Notes: generated by a model from the letters alone, not told the origin. Counted from the stretch's first letter, positions 1 to 14,809 are shown. The stretch is DNA of 64,000 nt from Lamellibrachia columna (GCA_963662155.1 OY759261.1:65143917-65207916); one strand, 5' to 3'. A program made the numbers and translations.

Positions 1-24
1 GCAAAATAAGCGGACCTCAATTGC

Positions 25-185
25 CTATTCTGTTGGAGTCGGTGCAAACGAAACAAGCTTCACGGGTACAGTTTTGTAGTTTGTGTCAAGTGCCGCGGCG
101 ATGTCTTTCTTAATTCGCAGGAGCGCCGTCTCCGTCGTGTGGCCGCGGCGGTATGCCGATTGAAAGACATCCCGCGGTAAATAAT
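25..185 (-). pseudogene. LINE reverse transcriptase fragment
   Basis: A short minus-strand open stretch contains FQSAYRRGHTTETALLRIKK, which matches the conserved block preceding the first catalytic aspartate in LINE reverse transcriptases (form Q-x-AYRRGHSTETALL). It is followed by a run equivalent to the V-x-L-DLSAAFDT block, but the catalytic Asp region is degraded and a stop follows at position 25. No neighbouring RT blocks remain, and a (TA)n tract borders its 5' side. It is a dead retroposon scrap; the clade (L2/CR1/Rex-like) cannot be settled from so little. Confidence 0.6.
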
Positions 186-222
186 TACATGTATATTGGT
201 ATTTGTATTGTACATCGGTTAC

Positions 223-223
<1 letters not shown>

Positions 224-270
<47 letters not shown>
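224..270. repeat. (TA)n microsatellite
   Basis: Uninterrupted TA dinucleotides, followed by a short CG-rich alternating tract. Open frames through it (IYIYIY) are artefacts. Confidence 0.95.
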
Positions 271-273
<3 letters not shown>

Positions 274-1030
274 GCACGCGCGCGGGTTCGAGCGTATGTA
301 CAATCACCTGGAGATTTCTGGGATGATTTCTGAAAATGTTACAGTTAAACAAAATTCTCTCAAAATGGGTTCGTTCGAACCCCTTCCTGGTGTTGGGTAT
401 ACGATGGCATTGTGCGTGTACTGCACGCCGAGATCGGTTTGGGGAATGTGCGTGGTTGGACATTACCCGAATTAACCGAGTTTTGTCGCAAAACGTCTGC
501 CATAGGGCTAACTGTGAAACGTTAACTGTTCTAAGCACGGCATACTGCCTTTTTGTAGACCAACCAGTTTTACTTAGACACCGGAGAGTTTTCGACACTT
601 TCCGGTCAAACTAATCATAAAACAGCTGTCGCTAGTAGAAACTATTTATGTTCAAAACCACATCATAATTATTCCACAATTCTTAAAAACGTATAACTCA
701 CTTTATGATTCGTCACATGTGCATTCTACCACTTGAAAGGCGCCAAGTTGTCATGTCGGCGCCTACAACTGTGACATGTAGCTCATACTTCGTTGAATCA
801 GGTCACTTGCATACCAGCCTCGAGCAGTCGTACAGTCGTAGAGCTGGCCGGCACATCTGTGCCGTGTGGTCACAGTTCAGTTGCTCCCTGCTGACGTAGG
901 CGCTTGTTGTTCTTAAATGTTTCTTACGCTCACGGTGCTTTGCATTTCATCCAGGGACGGACCAGGTCACCTAACACGAACACACTTGTACAGGGACAAG
1001 TTAGAAACCTGCCCCTCGATTGAGAATCCG
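271..1030. other. Intergenic, no gene recognised
   Basis: Only short non-homologous open frames are present. The piece around 320-375 (TGATTTCTGAAAA, then ATTCTCTCAAAA) resembles 39628-39670, suggesting an old dispersed repeat, but the match is short. Confidence 0.4.
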
Positions 1031-1033
1031 ACG

Positions 1034-1812
1034 CTCTACACAGTACTACCGCACCCACACAGTACTACTGCACCCACACAGTACTACCGCACCCACACAA
1101 TACTACCGCGCCCACACAGTACTACCGTACCCACACAGTACTACCGCACAAACACACTACTAGCGCACCCACACAGTACTACCGTACCCACACACTATTA
1201 CCGCACCCACAAAGTACTACCGTACCCACACACTACTACCGCACCCACAAAGTACTACCGTACCCACACACTACTACCGCACCCACACATTACTACCGCA
1301 CCTACACAGTACTACCGCACCCACACAGTACTACCGCACCCACACAGTACTACCGCACCCACAAAGTACTACCGTACCCACACTACTACCGCACCCACAC
1401 ACTACTACCGCACCCACACAGTACTACCGCACCTACACAGTACTACCGTACCTACACAGTACTACCGCACCCACACAGTACTACCGCACCCACACAGTAC
1501 TACCGTACCTACACAGTACTACCGCACCTACACAGTACTACCGCACCCACACAGTACTACCGCACCTACACAGTACTACCGCACCTACACAGTACTACCG
1601 CACCCACACAGTACTACCGCACCCACACAGTACTACCGCGCCCACACAGTACTACCGCACCTACACAGTACTACCGCACCTACACAGTACTACCGCACCT
1701 ACACAGTACTACCGCACCCACACACTACTACCGCACCCACACAGTACTACCGCACCCACACAGTACTACCGTACCCACACAGTACTACCGCGACCACACA
1801 GTACTACCGCAG
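1034..1812. repeat. 19-bp minisatellite, about 41 copies
   Basis: The 19-bp unit ACCCACACAGTACTACCGC is repeated head to tail, with single-base variants such as CCTACA for CCCACA, GTACC for GCACC, and CAC or AAA for CAG. Because the unit contains no stop and 19 is not a multiple of three, all three frames stay open and give a 301-residue spurious reading frame with a 19-residue periodicity. Nothing outside the repeat supports translation. Confidence 0.95.
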
Positions 1813-2500
1813 TCGGATCTAAGTGACAATACAAGGACTTGCATGTTTGGTGTGACAGGTGCGAGTACCGATAATTTGCGAAAATATCAGCGTCTCTCTC
1901 GGGATATAGGGCCTACGTAACTAAGTCCAATCGAAGGAATGAAATGTTTGATGTAACAAGGGTAGCAAACTATGCCAAATTTATTGAACAACTATGTAAA
2001 TACGGGGGATGTCCCAGAAATCACGTCTGATACACATTCTTCTGCCATTACAGCTCATGGGTTTGTGTTAGTCAGATATAAAATGTGACTAATGTATTGT
2101 CGAGCTGGGGTGCTGGTACGTGGCAGTGGGTGGTGCATCGCTGGTTTGGGTCTATATTATTTCGAATTTGTCGCATTTGGGCAGTTTAGCAGGCTAATAT
2201 ACATTGGCGCTCCGAGATCATGTTGGTCCACAACACATTGGTGTACAATGTGTGTGCAATAGAACCAGATGTGTCAACTCAGGTGCATCGTTACACGGAA
2301 CCAGTCTTTATGTCTTCTTAGGATGGAGAAAGAGCGCTCATCTGAGTGTAAATATCGCTAAAGACATTTCATGTACTATGATACTACAGGTTTTATTACC
2401 ATATCCAAACATTTGTATTACTTGTAGAGAACTTAGGCTATCTTAACAAGATTGCTTATTCGGTAAGAATGACGTCCTCGTAGGATGACTTCATCGTAGA
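1813..2500. other. Intergenic, no gene recognised
   Basis: I see no coding domain, RNA gene or repeat structure in this stretch. Confidence 0.4.
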
Positions 2501-2504
2501 CCTG

Positions 2505-3515
2505 TGGAAATTCGTAGTTTCCCTCATATCGGTTGATCGCTGCCTCTGTCTTCCGTATCCATATTGCTTCGTTCACGCGTCGTCTCTTTCTGTGGGACTC
2601 ACTCACTCCACTTTTACTCCCTCCCAGTCTATTAAATGGTTATCGGTGTTTGTGTGGTCTGTGAAAGCGAACTTGTTGGTGGTGGACTGCGACCGATTCT
2701 TTTCGCTCCTCGTGTTTTGTTCTCTTGCTGCATTCTCAACATCTTTCTTGTGTTCGTCTAGTCTGGTTTAAAGCAACATTCCTGTTTTTCTCATATAGGC
2801 TGCTACACCAATACACTTTTACATGGGATTTGATGCACTAGTTCGCCCTGTTCTTCCGGCATTACTTTGTCCCTTGGGTGTACCAACAGGCGCTTGAGGG
2901 TTGTGTGGGACGCATGGATGTGGCCACCCGTACTTTTTCAGTACCCGGTCGACCCTCTCTGAGACACCTTCTGCGTATGGGATGACGACCTGGCTTCTAT
3001 AGAGTTTGTCCTTTTCTTGTCTGTTTCTGTGTGCTTATTGTTACATGTCACCTTTTTCAAGGCCCAGGACGAATAGCCGCACCTTCTGATAGCTCCGTTT
3101 AAGTATTCTTCCTCTTACTTCTTGTCCCATTCCTCAGAAGTTATTGTCTCACACCTGTTCATAAGAGTTGTGACTACTCCTAATTTCTGGTACCTGGGGT
3201 GGAAGTCCAGATACTGGTCAGTGTCGGTCTTATTTCTGTATAATGTGAACTTCACAATGCCACCGTCATTTCTGGTAAATGTTACATCAAGGAATGGCAT
3301 GCTGTTGTTTTTCATCTTCTCCTGTGAATCGTATGCTGCATGTAGGGTAAAAAAAAAAAAATCATATGTTGTTGTAATTCCGCCGTTGTGTCTGTGTATA
3401 TTAAACAAACCACATCATACACATACCGCTTCCAGTTCCTTGGTTTGCAGTAGTACGGGGCTGTGGCAATGCTTTTTCGTTTCAAGTCTGCTTTAGGGTT
3501 TATCATTCTCAGGCT
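2505..3515 (-). pseudogene. Penelope-like element (RT end and GIY-YIG endonuclease), decayed
   Basis: Read on the minus strand, the stretch begins with WKRYVYDVVCLI, the Penelope-like RT core W-K-RYVDD with the catalytic motif altered to YVYD. It continues with NNSMPFLDVTFTRNDGG and YRNKTDTDQYL, the conserved thumb-side blocks of Penelope-like RTs (form LPFLDV, YRKPTHTDRYL). Downstream, 2830-2880 gives ELVHQIPCKSVLV, the block that precedes the GIY-YIG signature, and 2540-2660 gives DNHLIDWEGVK and EAIWIRKTEAAINR, the endonuclease C-terminal blocks. At least four frame changes and several stops separate them, and the GIY-YIG tyrosines are lost. The N-terminal RT half is missing. Confidence 0.8.
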
Positions 3516-3539
3516 TGTTTACTTGAGCGATTTTTCTTT

Positions 3540-6290
3540 GTGAGCGACGAGTCCCCAAAATAACTTGAGCTCGCAGTTCATCCGATGGCGTCGTAGTTGA
3601 TGATTGTAGTGTAATCGACACATCTTCGCATGACGAAAACAACTCACGACCAAACCCATTGTACTACGGTTACATGTCACAATGTTGTCTTCTTATGCAT
3701 TTGTTTTGCCAAACAGACACTCGCGACCCAATAGGATGGGGTAGTGTTTTGGTTAGAAAATCAATACCTGCACCAACAGAGAAATGCCAAATCAGACAGA
3801 ATGACCAAGTGGAATGCCAGTGGCTGTGCCAATAGCAAAACAAAACAATTTAATACTGTTAAAGGGGTGCAATTAATGTGTGGCAGGAGCTTGGTGTTCA
3901 CATCGGCTAAATATTGTGTTGAATGGTGTAACACTAAACATTAAGAGCAAGGTGTCAGACACTGGCCAGAAAAATGGCTACAGTATTTTTAATATATCAC
4001 GAAAGACAGCTCGACCAGTTATCACAAATTAACATTTTATGTTTACGGGAATACATTACTTCACTAAGATAGGATTTTAACCTTTGACCTTAAATCTGAC
4101 CTACCGGGGTACGTATGTTTCACATACTGGGCATTTTTTATAGCCAGCTCTATTCAGTAGACCATCCACTTTAAAGTGACACCAACCGCGATGCCAGTTT
4201 CAAAAAATAAATTACCTTTTGACCCCAAAATTACACCTTTCTGTTCAATGAGCGATATTTTCAGTCGGCCAGTTGTGTTTGTGATTTGTGATGCTATGGC
4301 TAATAGGTTTTGTCAAGAGTTCATGTTGCACCAATGACTGGACGGCAGAATTCACGAATGGAAGTGTTTCCAACCCAATGGTTTACGGTCTACAATAGTT
4401 CTCAAGCAACTAGCCTCGTTGTAACAAACGCACCAGGGAAAGTTTGATACCTAATAATCCTGGACCAACAATTGAATTTGCATATATTAACTATCAACTA
4501 AACAACTGGTAATAATTATTTGTTAAAGTAGTTTTCGAGATCGACTTAATTTTAAAGAATACGTTAGCCACCGTCAGAATCAAGTTAGACTTATTAATTA
4601 AATTGAACAGTCGTTACCCGGATAACGTCTGGTTGACAGACCTCCTGGTGACTTAATCTTATCCTTCTGACATACAATTTGAAGAGTCATACTTAACTGT
4701 CCTAAATAAGCTGATTCAGCCAGCCTTTTAAACTTACTGTTTAAAAATGATAATGAACCAATAATGTTTTTGTCTAACACTGAGCTGTAGTATCCTTTTA
4801 GATCTGAAATGTTAACCCATTATAATCGTTGAAGAAGCGTCTTACAATGGCCTGATTTCTGTCTTTTAATTTATAAATTTATGACCCATTTCAATTGTAA
4901 GTTTTCAACACAAATAATATTTACGAATAATTATAATTACATTTAACCTGACAAATTGAATACGCTCATTCAAATTATTTGACCACGTTCCGTTTAAAAT
5001 GCATCAATTTGTGTTCGTGCTTAGAACACAATATAAATGAAAACCAATCTAACGATTATTTATTTTGTGAAATTTGTACATTCAAATTTGTATCATCTAC
5101 ACAGGTGTGTTTTACTTAGTAATACAACTGTTTGACATGTTGTGTTGTGCTGTGTAAATTAATGTATTGTATGGTATTTAGAGTTATAGTGGCGATAAAG
5201 ATAAAACATCCAGTTTAACATATTTATATCTAGGTCACATCAAAACATAATTATCAAACATTTACTTTACAAATGTTTAACATATTTATAGTTAATGTCA
5301 ACAGTGGTAGCATTGATATTCAATAGCGTATTTAACAAATACATATTGAATAAAATGTGTGCGTGCGTGCGCGCGTGCGTGCGCGCGCGCGCACCTGTAA
5401 CCGAAGTCACTGTAATTATGCAACTAAATCCCGGCGTACAGACTACGACCCGACGCTACGCGACCAACTAGACTTTTGTCGTTAGGAGTCGGGTTGCGTC
5501 GAGTCGTACCGTGTCTTATGACTAAGATGCACACACGAAATAGTTTTCCAAGACAGATAACGCAGTACTAACCAGCCGGCATCCACATTTGAAAGGGGGT
5601 AAAGTTACTATGAATGGAGAAGATACCTTCCACCCGGGGGAAGATACCTTGGGACTTGATATCACACCTTTTCGATAGCAGTCAACCATGGATGTGTTGG
5701 CCATAGAAACCTTTAATGACAAATCGTGACGCATAAGCTGCACACCGGCTGGTTATACGTGTCTGGTTGTCAGATAAATACATAGCAGAAGAACGAAGGT
5801 GTGGCTGTGGGAACGAGTTACTGTATTTTCTATCTGAAAGGTGTATGACACAGTTTGTGATTATATGCTATAATTACATGTCATTTTAATTATATGGAAA
5901 ATATAATATTAATTGAATGTTATATAGTATTAATGAGGGTAAGATGTTAACTTTGGCATCCAGTGTGTTAAAAAACAAATAAATGCATAGCTTACTTACA
6001 ACAACAATAAGAATAAAAGGCGGCAACACTCTCTAGGTAACAATCACTCGGTCGTAATATTTGTTTAAGTTTCGCAGTTTCAGAAGACGCTACTGTTATG
6101 CAAAGAAAATATAATGTATGTTAAAGTTTGAATAACTAAATAAAAACGACTGAAAATCTCTGCAAAGAATAATTTAAAACGTCAGAATGAGTGAAAGAAA
6201 TAAAAATGCAAATTGGCGCCAACCATGCAACTTACCTACTTATTACCCACTTTTCATAGTAATAAAAGTTGTCTTAATAAAGTTTCAAAA
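3540..6290. other. AT-rich intergenic, no gene recognised
   Basis: Apart from the alternating GT/GC tract listed separately, only short random open frames occur. Nothing resembling an exon with flanking splice sites was recognised. Confidence 0.4.
5357..5393. repeat. Alternating purine-pyrimidine (TGCG/CG)n tract
   Basis: Alternating GT and GC dinucleotides form a strictly alternating tract capable of Z-DNA. No gene is adjacent. Confidence 0.85.
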
Positions 6291-6299
6291 CTATCCAGT

Positions 6300-6551
6300 A
6301 GGCAGCGCAAAATCTACTCACACGTATGGTTATCTGGCGGCACGATCAAACGTAGCGGGCGGTTGGAATGTCCGGATTATTTAGTTGTTGAGTAAAATAT
6401 GCGGTTTGGTGCTCGATTTAGACTTCCGGATCCGGGGATCTCCGGAGTAGCGGCGGTACATTAGCATTTGGATATTCCGTTCCCGTGAAATTATACCAGG
6501 ATGCCAAAGTTTCCGGATTATTGTTGTCCGGATTAACGATGTTGCACTGTG
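6300..6551 (-). mobile_element. pogo/Tigger-type DNA transposon end
   Basis: Read on the minus strand from 6551, the sequence begins CACAGTGCAACATCG and continues TTAATCCGGACAACAATAAT, with CCGGA recurring several times inward. CAGTG-type ends rich in ATCCGGAC steps next to a TA dinucleotide (6552-6553) are typical of pogo/Tigger termini. The opposite terminus was not found and no transposase is recognisable, so this is a truncated or non-autonomous copy. The inner boundary is approximate. Confidence 0.5.
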
Positions 6552-6648
6552 TATAATAAATAATTTTCATTACGATCAATGGTGGACGTTTGGGTCTTCA
6601 TTAACCTGTCCATCAAATGAGAGAGCACTAACGAGATAGTTGTCAATG

Positions 6649-6733
6649 AAACTGAGAAGGGGTAGAGTCACGTACACTGAGAAGGGGAAGAGTCACGTAC
6701 ACTGAGAAGGGGAAGAGTCACGTACACTGAGAT
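6649..6733. repeat. 25-bp tandem repeat, about 3.3 copies
   Basis: Unit ACTGAGAAGGGG followed by AAGAGTCACGTAC, with one variant (TAGAG) in the first copy. Confidence 0.9.
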
Positions 6734-6739
6734 GGATAA

Positions 6740-8870
6740 TTTAGCATCAAAATGTGGCTATTTGCAATGACTGAATATATTTATATGAGTAATTTGAATA
6801 TTTGGGGAATTAATATAATGATGAAAGTTGTAAACAGTAAACAGACGTATTACAAAATACGACTAAAACTGTCACCAGTCCAGTTGTGTGCCATATTTCC
6901 AGTCATTTCGCGAAATGACTCGCGAAGAATTGTTTAGGTGTCTAATTAGTTTTGTTATTCAAATGCCAGCCACTCAACAATATATGTAATCGTACCAGAA
7001 CACGTACATTTTAACCTACAGACAGAGCACCACGATGAAATTATTTTTAATTATTAAACTTTGTTCACCGTAGTTTATTTGTGTGTTCCCTGACAAATCT
7101 CGAGGTAACATTGTTAACAATTGTTTACATATACTGTAATTAACTAAGGTACAGGTGGTTCACTCGTACCAGGCCCATAAAAAAGGGTGCCCCAAAACGA
7201 GATTTTGTCGGACTTCAGTGCTGCCAAAACGCGGAAACAGTTCATTAGTGTTTGAGAAAGTTGGTGTACACTCTGATCTGACTATTCATATGATCACATC
7301 TCTAGAAACACTGGTAACTAATTTGATGAAAAACATTTGGATGTCACTTGTATGGTCTCTATTTTACGATGTACTTTCTTGTATTAGACTATTTCTTGTA
7401 TATCATTTTATGTTGTCATTCTTGGCTGTCATTGTACGCTGTGTATTACTGTTTGTCATCAGACGTATTTTTTGTGTATATGCTTTTGTGTATGTTTGTG
7501 CGTACGCTTGTGTGTGTCCGTCGTTGACAACAACATGTGAATGAATATGCTCAAATTTTTTTTAATAAACGCTACTTTCGGAGTCAATATATACCAAGTT
7601 TCGCGCACTAGATAAGCCCCCCCCCACAAAAGAAGTATCTACCAGGCCTCCACATTGTTTATCCGACACTGAATATGCCTTACATTCACATTATTCAAGT
7701 TCGCCAACGTCTAACTTAATTATTAGGGCGGGTAGTGTGGGTTTTCAGAATATAATTTAGATAAACATACAACCATACATCACGTCACAGCCTTTCATGT
7801 GAGTAAATGAATTAACTCGCTCCCACAATCGCTCCTTCTTCTTGGTGCATTTGTGCGACAACCAGACACATGTAATTAACCTATCTGCAAAGCCTATCAG
7901 TTATGGTGTGTTATTGAAGAACGTATGGTTTCTACGCCAAGCGGACTATGATATATTGTTATAGAAAAGTTAAAGCTCTTAGAAGCATAATTACAGTGAT
8001 GGCGGCTACAACAATACAACTACTATAGCGGGTCCAGTTACAGTAGGTAGACGCTAAAACCTCATGTAGGCCTAGGGTAGGGTAGGGTAAGACACCCCTA
8101 TGCGAGAAATTGATACAGGCCCTAAAATAAGAACTTTGAGAAAGCCAATCGGAGCAGCATATAAAGGCTGATACACTGGCTAACAAAATGTATCTTTTCG
8201 TTGCGCAAAACTACATTGTATATAACCGTGACAATATTTAGCTATTGTGAATATCTCTCTATAGCATTATTACGAATAATATTAACCATTTTTTATTGTT
8301 AATTATATTTTGTTACTGTAACATTTATTTATAATAAAGGTCAATATTGTACAATGTTCCTAGCATTATTTAAATGCAGTCCTTGGATGCACTTGCGTCG
8401 TGCACATATTAATTTCCCATTTATGTAACTACCTAATTTCTTAATTACATCGTAAACGCGTTAGCATTATATTAATCAAAGAAACAAGCAGATAACATTT
8501 GCTCAATTATTGGTATAAATCAAAGGCTTCAAGTATGTACAGCTAAAAAGTAATAATTTACTATCCTGCAGTTTGTAACGTCATGTCCCAATTGTGCAGT
8601 TCATGGTTAAAATGGACTTCTACGATGACTTCATAACTTTGAGGGCGGCTTTCTGAAATGCTTCTGCCGTTGGTGCCGTGATTGCTTCCTGGTTGCTTCC
8701 TCGCAGGAGGCTGGTAGAAACAGAAAATATTTAATATTATGCATCTATCATAATATTTTTAAAGGAGCAAACACATTTAGTCAAATTGGTATACCGGATA
8801 ACAATATGTACAACAGTAAATTAACTGACGGTAATCATTCATTCAAATAAATCCAAATACATGACTCGCA
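6740..8870. other. Intergenic, no gene recognised
   Basis: Only short unsupported open frames. A TAGGG triplet run near 8078-8092 is too short to be called telomeric. Confidence 0.4.
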
Positions 8871-8879
8871 GGCTCCATA

Positions 8880-9290
8880 TTCACCGGGACTCACTCTCAG
8901 TATTCTTTGGGAATATATCCAATGGACCCACTTTCCTCCTTCAAAAGGTAATGAAAATCTACGGGTAATTAGGAAAACTATCACATGGAAGCCATAACGT
9001 AAGAAGGACATAGATAAACTAGAAAGGATACAACGAAGAGCAACTAAACTGATTCCACAATTGAGATGCCTTAGCCATGAAAGCAGTTTATTACAATATT
9101 GTTTGACAACACTACAGACCAGGAGACTAAGAGGATACCAAATAGAAGTGTTTAAATAGTGAATGGTTATAAGGATATTGATAGGAATATGTTCTTCAAA
9201 CCTAAAGAAGTCAGAACCAGATGACACAAAGCAGCATTAGTTAAGGAGCAGTGTAGGTTGGACATGAGAAAGTACTCGTTCTCACAGAGA
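8880..9290 (+). pseudogene. LINE RT thumb fragment, CR1/L2-like
   Basis: Plus-strand translation gives DKLERIQRRATKLIPQLR and TRRLRGYQIEVFK, the conserved C-terminal blocks after the RT catalytic core in CR1/L2 LINEs (form LE-x-VQRRATKLVPGLR, RRLRGD-I-EVYK). MFFKPKEVRTR and KYSFSQRM continue the homology. Stops interrupt it at the end of the second block and in the preceding part. It belongs to the same broad family as the copy ending at 14.45 kb (VQRRATRMVPVLRHLDYESR). Confidence 0.75.
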
Positions 9291-9690
9291 ATGTGTTTGT
9301 CCCAAATTCCCAATTTTATATCAACCTAGATACAATGTTAGCATTTTCTACTGACCTACCGCGTTTTATAACACATGCGTTTTTCTATGCCTCGTCTTTC
9401 GTTGCACTGAACTATCTTTGTGTTGTTGTCTTGTTAAGACATCTCCATGACAGTAATTGTGAACGAGTTTTTCACACATGTCCATTCATGCTGGTGCCAC
9501 GAGCAGACAAGTAGGCTGGTTGTCTACGGGTTTGTTAAGCGATTTGAAGTATTTGAGTACTTCAACTTCGTGTTTTCCACTTTTGTAATCTGATACGTGG
9601 AACGTCACATATGAATTTCGTCAGAATCACCATTCGTTTTACAATCATCAAGCCTGGTTACTTAATTAATTTATTAATCCATGTATTAAA
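9291..9690. other. Intergenic, no gene recognised
   Basis: No domain or repeat recognised before the GT microsatellite. Confidence 0.4.
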
Positions 9691-9691
9691 G

Positions 9692-9693
<2 letters not shown>

Positions 9694-9738
<45 letters not shown>

Positions 9739-9742
9739 CGTG

Positions 9743-9810
<68 letters not shown>

Positions 9811-9814
9811 TGTG
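9694..9814. repeat. Compound (GT)n-(GTGC)n microsatellite
   Basis: About 22 GT dinucleotides followed by about 17 TGCG tetranucleotides, all alternating purine-pyrimidine. Confidence 0.95.
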
Positions 9815-9829
9815 CATTCGTGTTTATAA

Positions 9830-10380
9830 TAGCATCAATGTGATTCCTGATGTTTAATTCATGCGTATAGATTTGTTACGTTATAATTATGGTATAGTGG
9901 TGAAGATATTGATGAAAGAATGCTTTTCGATAATGTCAGATTAAAAATGGCTGCCACATGACATTTTCGCGATGGCTCAGGACTGCAAACTCTGGCTGTG
10001 TGCCAATGTTTTGCACAGAACGCCTGTACTGATAATGCAATAATCATAGCCATAATCAGATACGTGCGTTACCACATAACCATGTAGTTATAATAATAAT
10101 TACTATTATTATCATAACCACTAACGTATATCAGTCACACTATGACAGATCACACGCCGACTGAATCATGGCCGCAGAACTTACATCATATTTGGGTGTG
10201 ACCGTAGTCCTGTTTAAGAAAATACTTCGTCGTTGTTTCCTGGTTTGCACATTTTCTGCGTTTTTGTGGTAAAGCAACGCTGTGCCAAATACAACGAGGT
10301 CCCGAGTGTACCACTAATCATTATGCAATAATTATTTATAGACATCAGTGGGGTGTATCGCGGTTCTTAGCGTCCGTTCA
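9830..10380. other. Intergenic, no gene recognised
   Basis: Nothing recognised. Confidence 0.35.
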
Positions 10381-10381
10381 C

Positions 10382-10605
10382 ACGGTGCAACTGCATCCGC
10401 TATCGTCATTGCAGCGCCACTCAAACGATATGTGAACAAAGACGCCATTAACGTCTCAGACATCGCGGCGCGCAGTTTGTGAGCGTGTCGATATCGTTGC
10501 AGATTACGGTGCAACTTCAACTGCTATCGTCATTGCAACGTCATTCAAACTATGTGTGAACAAAAACGCCAGTATCGACTTCCACATAGCGGCGATATAT
10601 GTTCC
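10382..10605. repeat. Two-copy tandem repeat, period about 124 bp
   Basis: ACGGTGCAAC, CTATCGTCATTGCA and TGTGAACAAA recur in the same order from 10383 and again from 10506, with scattered substitutions. No protein similarity was recognised on either strand. Confidence 0.75.
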
Positions 10606-10904
10606 CTAATCACAATGACCGACGGCGGTTACAGGTTAATTGACTTGTACAACAAACTACAATAGTGGATCCAGCTACATAACGTCAACATTAGTCCATA
10701 CAGTAATACGACGTGCACTAGGCAAAGGATATACATGAAGCAATAATAACAATTGGCAGAGTCCATTAGGTCCGATATAGGACGTCTGCTTTTTCCGTCG
10801 TCGCCTTGTCACTAGTGTCGCCACCTGCTGGAATGTTTTATCACTGTTATGACCCAACGAATCTCAAGAGCATGTATCTAAAATCACCGAGAGCTAACAT
10901 CCTG

Positions 10905-11330
10905 CTTAATTGGGACTCACACGTTCCATCATAATTGGGACCCACTCTCTCCATAATCACTGGGACCCACTCTCTGCATATTCACTGGGACCCACACTCT
11001 CCAAATTCACTGGGACCCACACTCTCCACATTCATTGTTAATCACCATCCATGGAGGGGTGTGTGTCAAAACTATATTTTAATTTGTATCCAAACTCCAT
11101 AATTACTGGGACCCACACTCTCCACATTCATTGTTAATCACCATCCATGGAGGGGGGTGTGTCAAAACTATATTTTAATTTGTATCCAAACTCCATAATT
11201 ACTGGGACCCACACTCTCCACATTCATTGTTAATCACCATTAAATGGAGGGGGGGGTCAAAACTATATTTTAATTTGTATCCAAACTCCATATTCACTGA
11301 GACCCACATTGTCCATATTCACTGGGACCT
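10905..11330. repeat. Nested tandem repeats (25 bp and 96-97 bp) grown from piggyBac coding sequence
   Basis: GGGAC(C/T)CAC(A)CTCTCC recurs every 25 bp from about 10912 to 11030. A 96-97 bp unit then recurs three times, starting at TGGAGGGG at 11052, 11148 and 11245. The right edge flows without a break into the piggyBac reading frame, whose last codons are the reverse complement of the repeat unit. Confidence 0.85.
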
Positions 11331-12225
11331 TGCCGGTATATACGTCGAAAGAAACATTGTAACCTGTCTTCAAATCGGCAAGCATCCAGACCTCGATCCC
11401 CCACTTCATTGACTTGTCCTTGTGGAATTGTTTGAAATAGAGCCGACCACGAAATGGCACCATGCATTCATCAACAACAACAACTTGCTGGTACGGGGTG
11501 AATTCTTCACCAAAACATTTCTTGAGGTGGTCGGTGAGGAATCGAATTTTGTACAATTTATCAAACTCACCATCACCTCTGGGTGGCGCAGCTGATTCAT
11601 CACAGTAGTGCAGATACTACGTGGTTTAGTTATATCTGTCACGTGGGAAGACGTGGGAAATCCCAGGCATTGATAGCAGTCAGCAGTTCTTAGTAGCATG
11701 GTCTTCTCATATGCTGTGCATGCGATCTTTGCTGCTCATTTCTATGAGCAGACGGACAGCATAATAAGCTTTCAGCTCCGCAACAGTGATCGGTTTCCAC
11801 ACTCCATGTGTTACAGTGTTCTGCCGGGATGCCGCATTGTCATTGGTTAATTTGCAAACGTTTTCAAAAAAATCGTCACTGTAAAACAGTTGGAAACAAT
11901 CCACAGCATCGCCATTTCCAGGTGGTGAATCAATCTTTGGCTTGGTTGACTAATACATGCTCTTTCTTTTGGAAATCATAATTTGGCAAAGGCACGTCAT
12001 CGCAAACGGTGCGAAGATCAGCTTGATCAGCAACACTATGGCTATCACTATCGGCATCGCTTCAAACATCTGAGTAATTGTCAAAAACATCACTGCGAAC
12101 AGCAGTCTCAAGTGAAACTGTCTTCGACTTCGGATGGTTCTTCTTCGGATGATTCGGATAAACTTTCAAATAACGGATCGAGAACATAATCTGGAATATT
12201 GTCACTTCCTTCTTACATACTTGGT
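11263..12225 (-). pseudogene. piggyBac-type transposase, truncated and frameshifted
   Basis: Three minus-strand blocks match DDE_Tnp_1_7 transposases. The N-terminus is acidic (LFESLSESSEEEPSEVEDSF, about 12190-12110). A middle block (11904-11707) includes LFYSDDFFENVCKLTN and VAELKAYYAVRLLIEMS. A catalytic-domain block (11556-11325) carries VVVDECMVPFRGRLYFKQ and KWGIEVWMLADLKTGY, the region of the first catalytic Asp (DECM) and the downstream W-G-K-x-LAD-TGY motif. Stops and frame shifts lie between blocks. After VYTGK the frame runs into a tandem repeat, so the later catalytic residues and the C-terminal zinc-binding region are missing. The copy is inactive. Confidence 0.85.
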
Positions 12226-12387
12226 TTTACAAAAATGCTAAATAATATTGAATAATTTGTGAAAATGCCGACAGTGGCAGTGCCAATAAAAGTGTAATAT
12301 AGCAACGGTGGCATGTGCATAAATTATCAAGAGTACACTAATGACGCCGCTGTATGAGCGCACTGTCATAATTAGTACCTCACAAAC

Positions 12388-14452
<2,065 letters not shown>

Positions 14453-14505
14453 AGGCTAGCCAAGAGCGGCACATAGGCAGATTTTGCCTGAAGACCGAAG
14501 AGGAT

Positions 14506-14540
14506 ATGTCATGTCATGTCATGTCATGTCATGTCATGTC
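14506..14540. repeat. (ATGTC)7, probable LINE 3' tail
   Basis: Seven perfect ATGTC units about 55 bp after the LINE C-terminal stop. Their position suits the terminal repeat of a CR1-group element. Confidence 0.8.
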
Positions 14541-14809
14541 AATAATTTACTTACCCCGGCCCTATCATCGTCCACCTCGAGTCGACCTCGTACGTACGAA
14601 AACAACCAATTCCAACGCGCAAAAACATTCACAAGCGAAATATCGTCACGCTCATCTCAGGCCCACGCTGGCGTATTCACCCATGAAGTAAAAACTCCGA
14701 AATATCTAGATTGTTTTGCATAGAAACGTCCTACGATATTTACACCAACGGAAAGCTAAAGTTTTTGCGGTTCCAGTGCTAGTCGTTTGGTGGCGCTACT
14801 GTTAATGTT

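Noticed and set aside
917..1822. 301-residue open frame
   Set aside because: It is the translation of a 19-bp minisatellite and has no support outside the repeat.
8078..8092. TAGGG repeats
   Set aside because: Three units only, no telomeric context.
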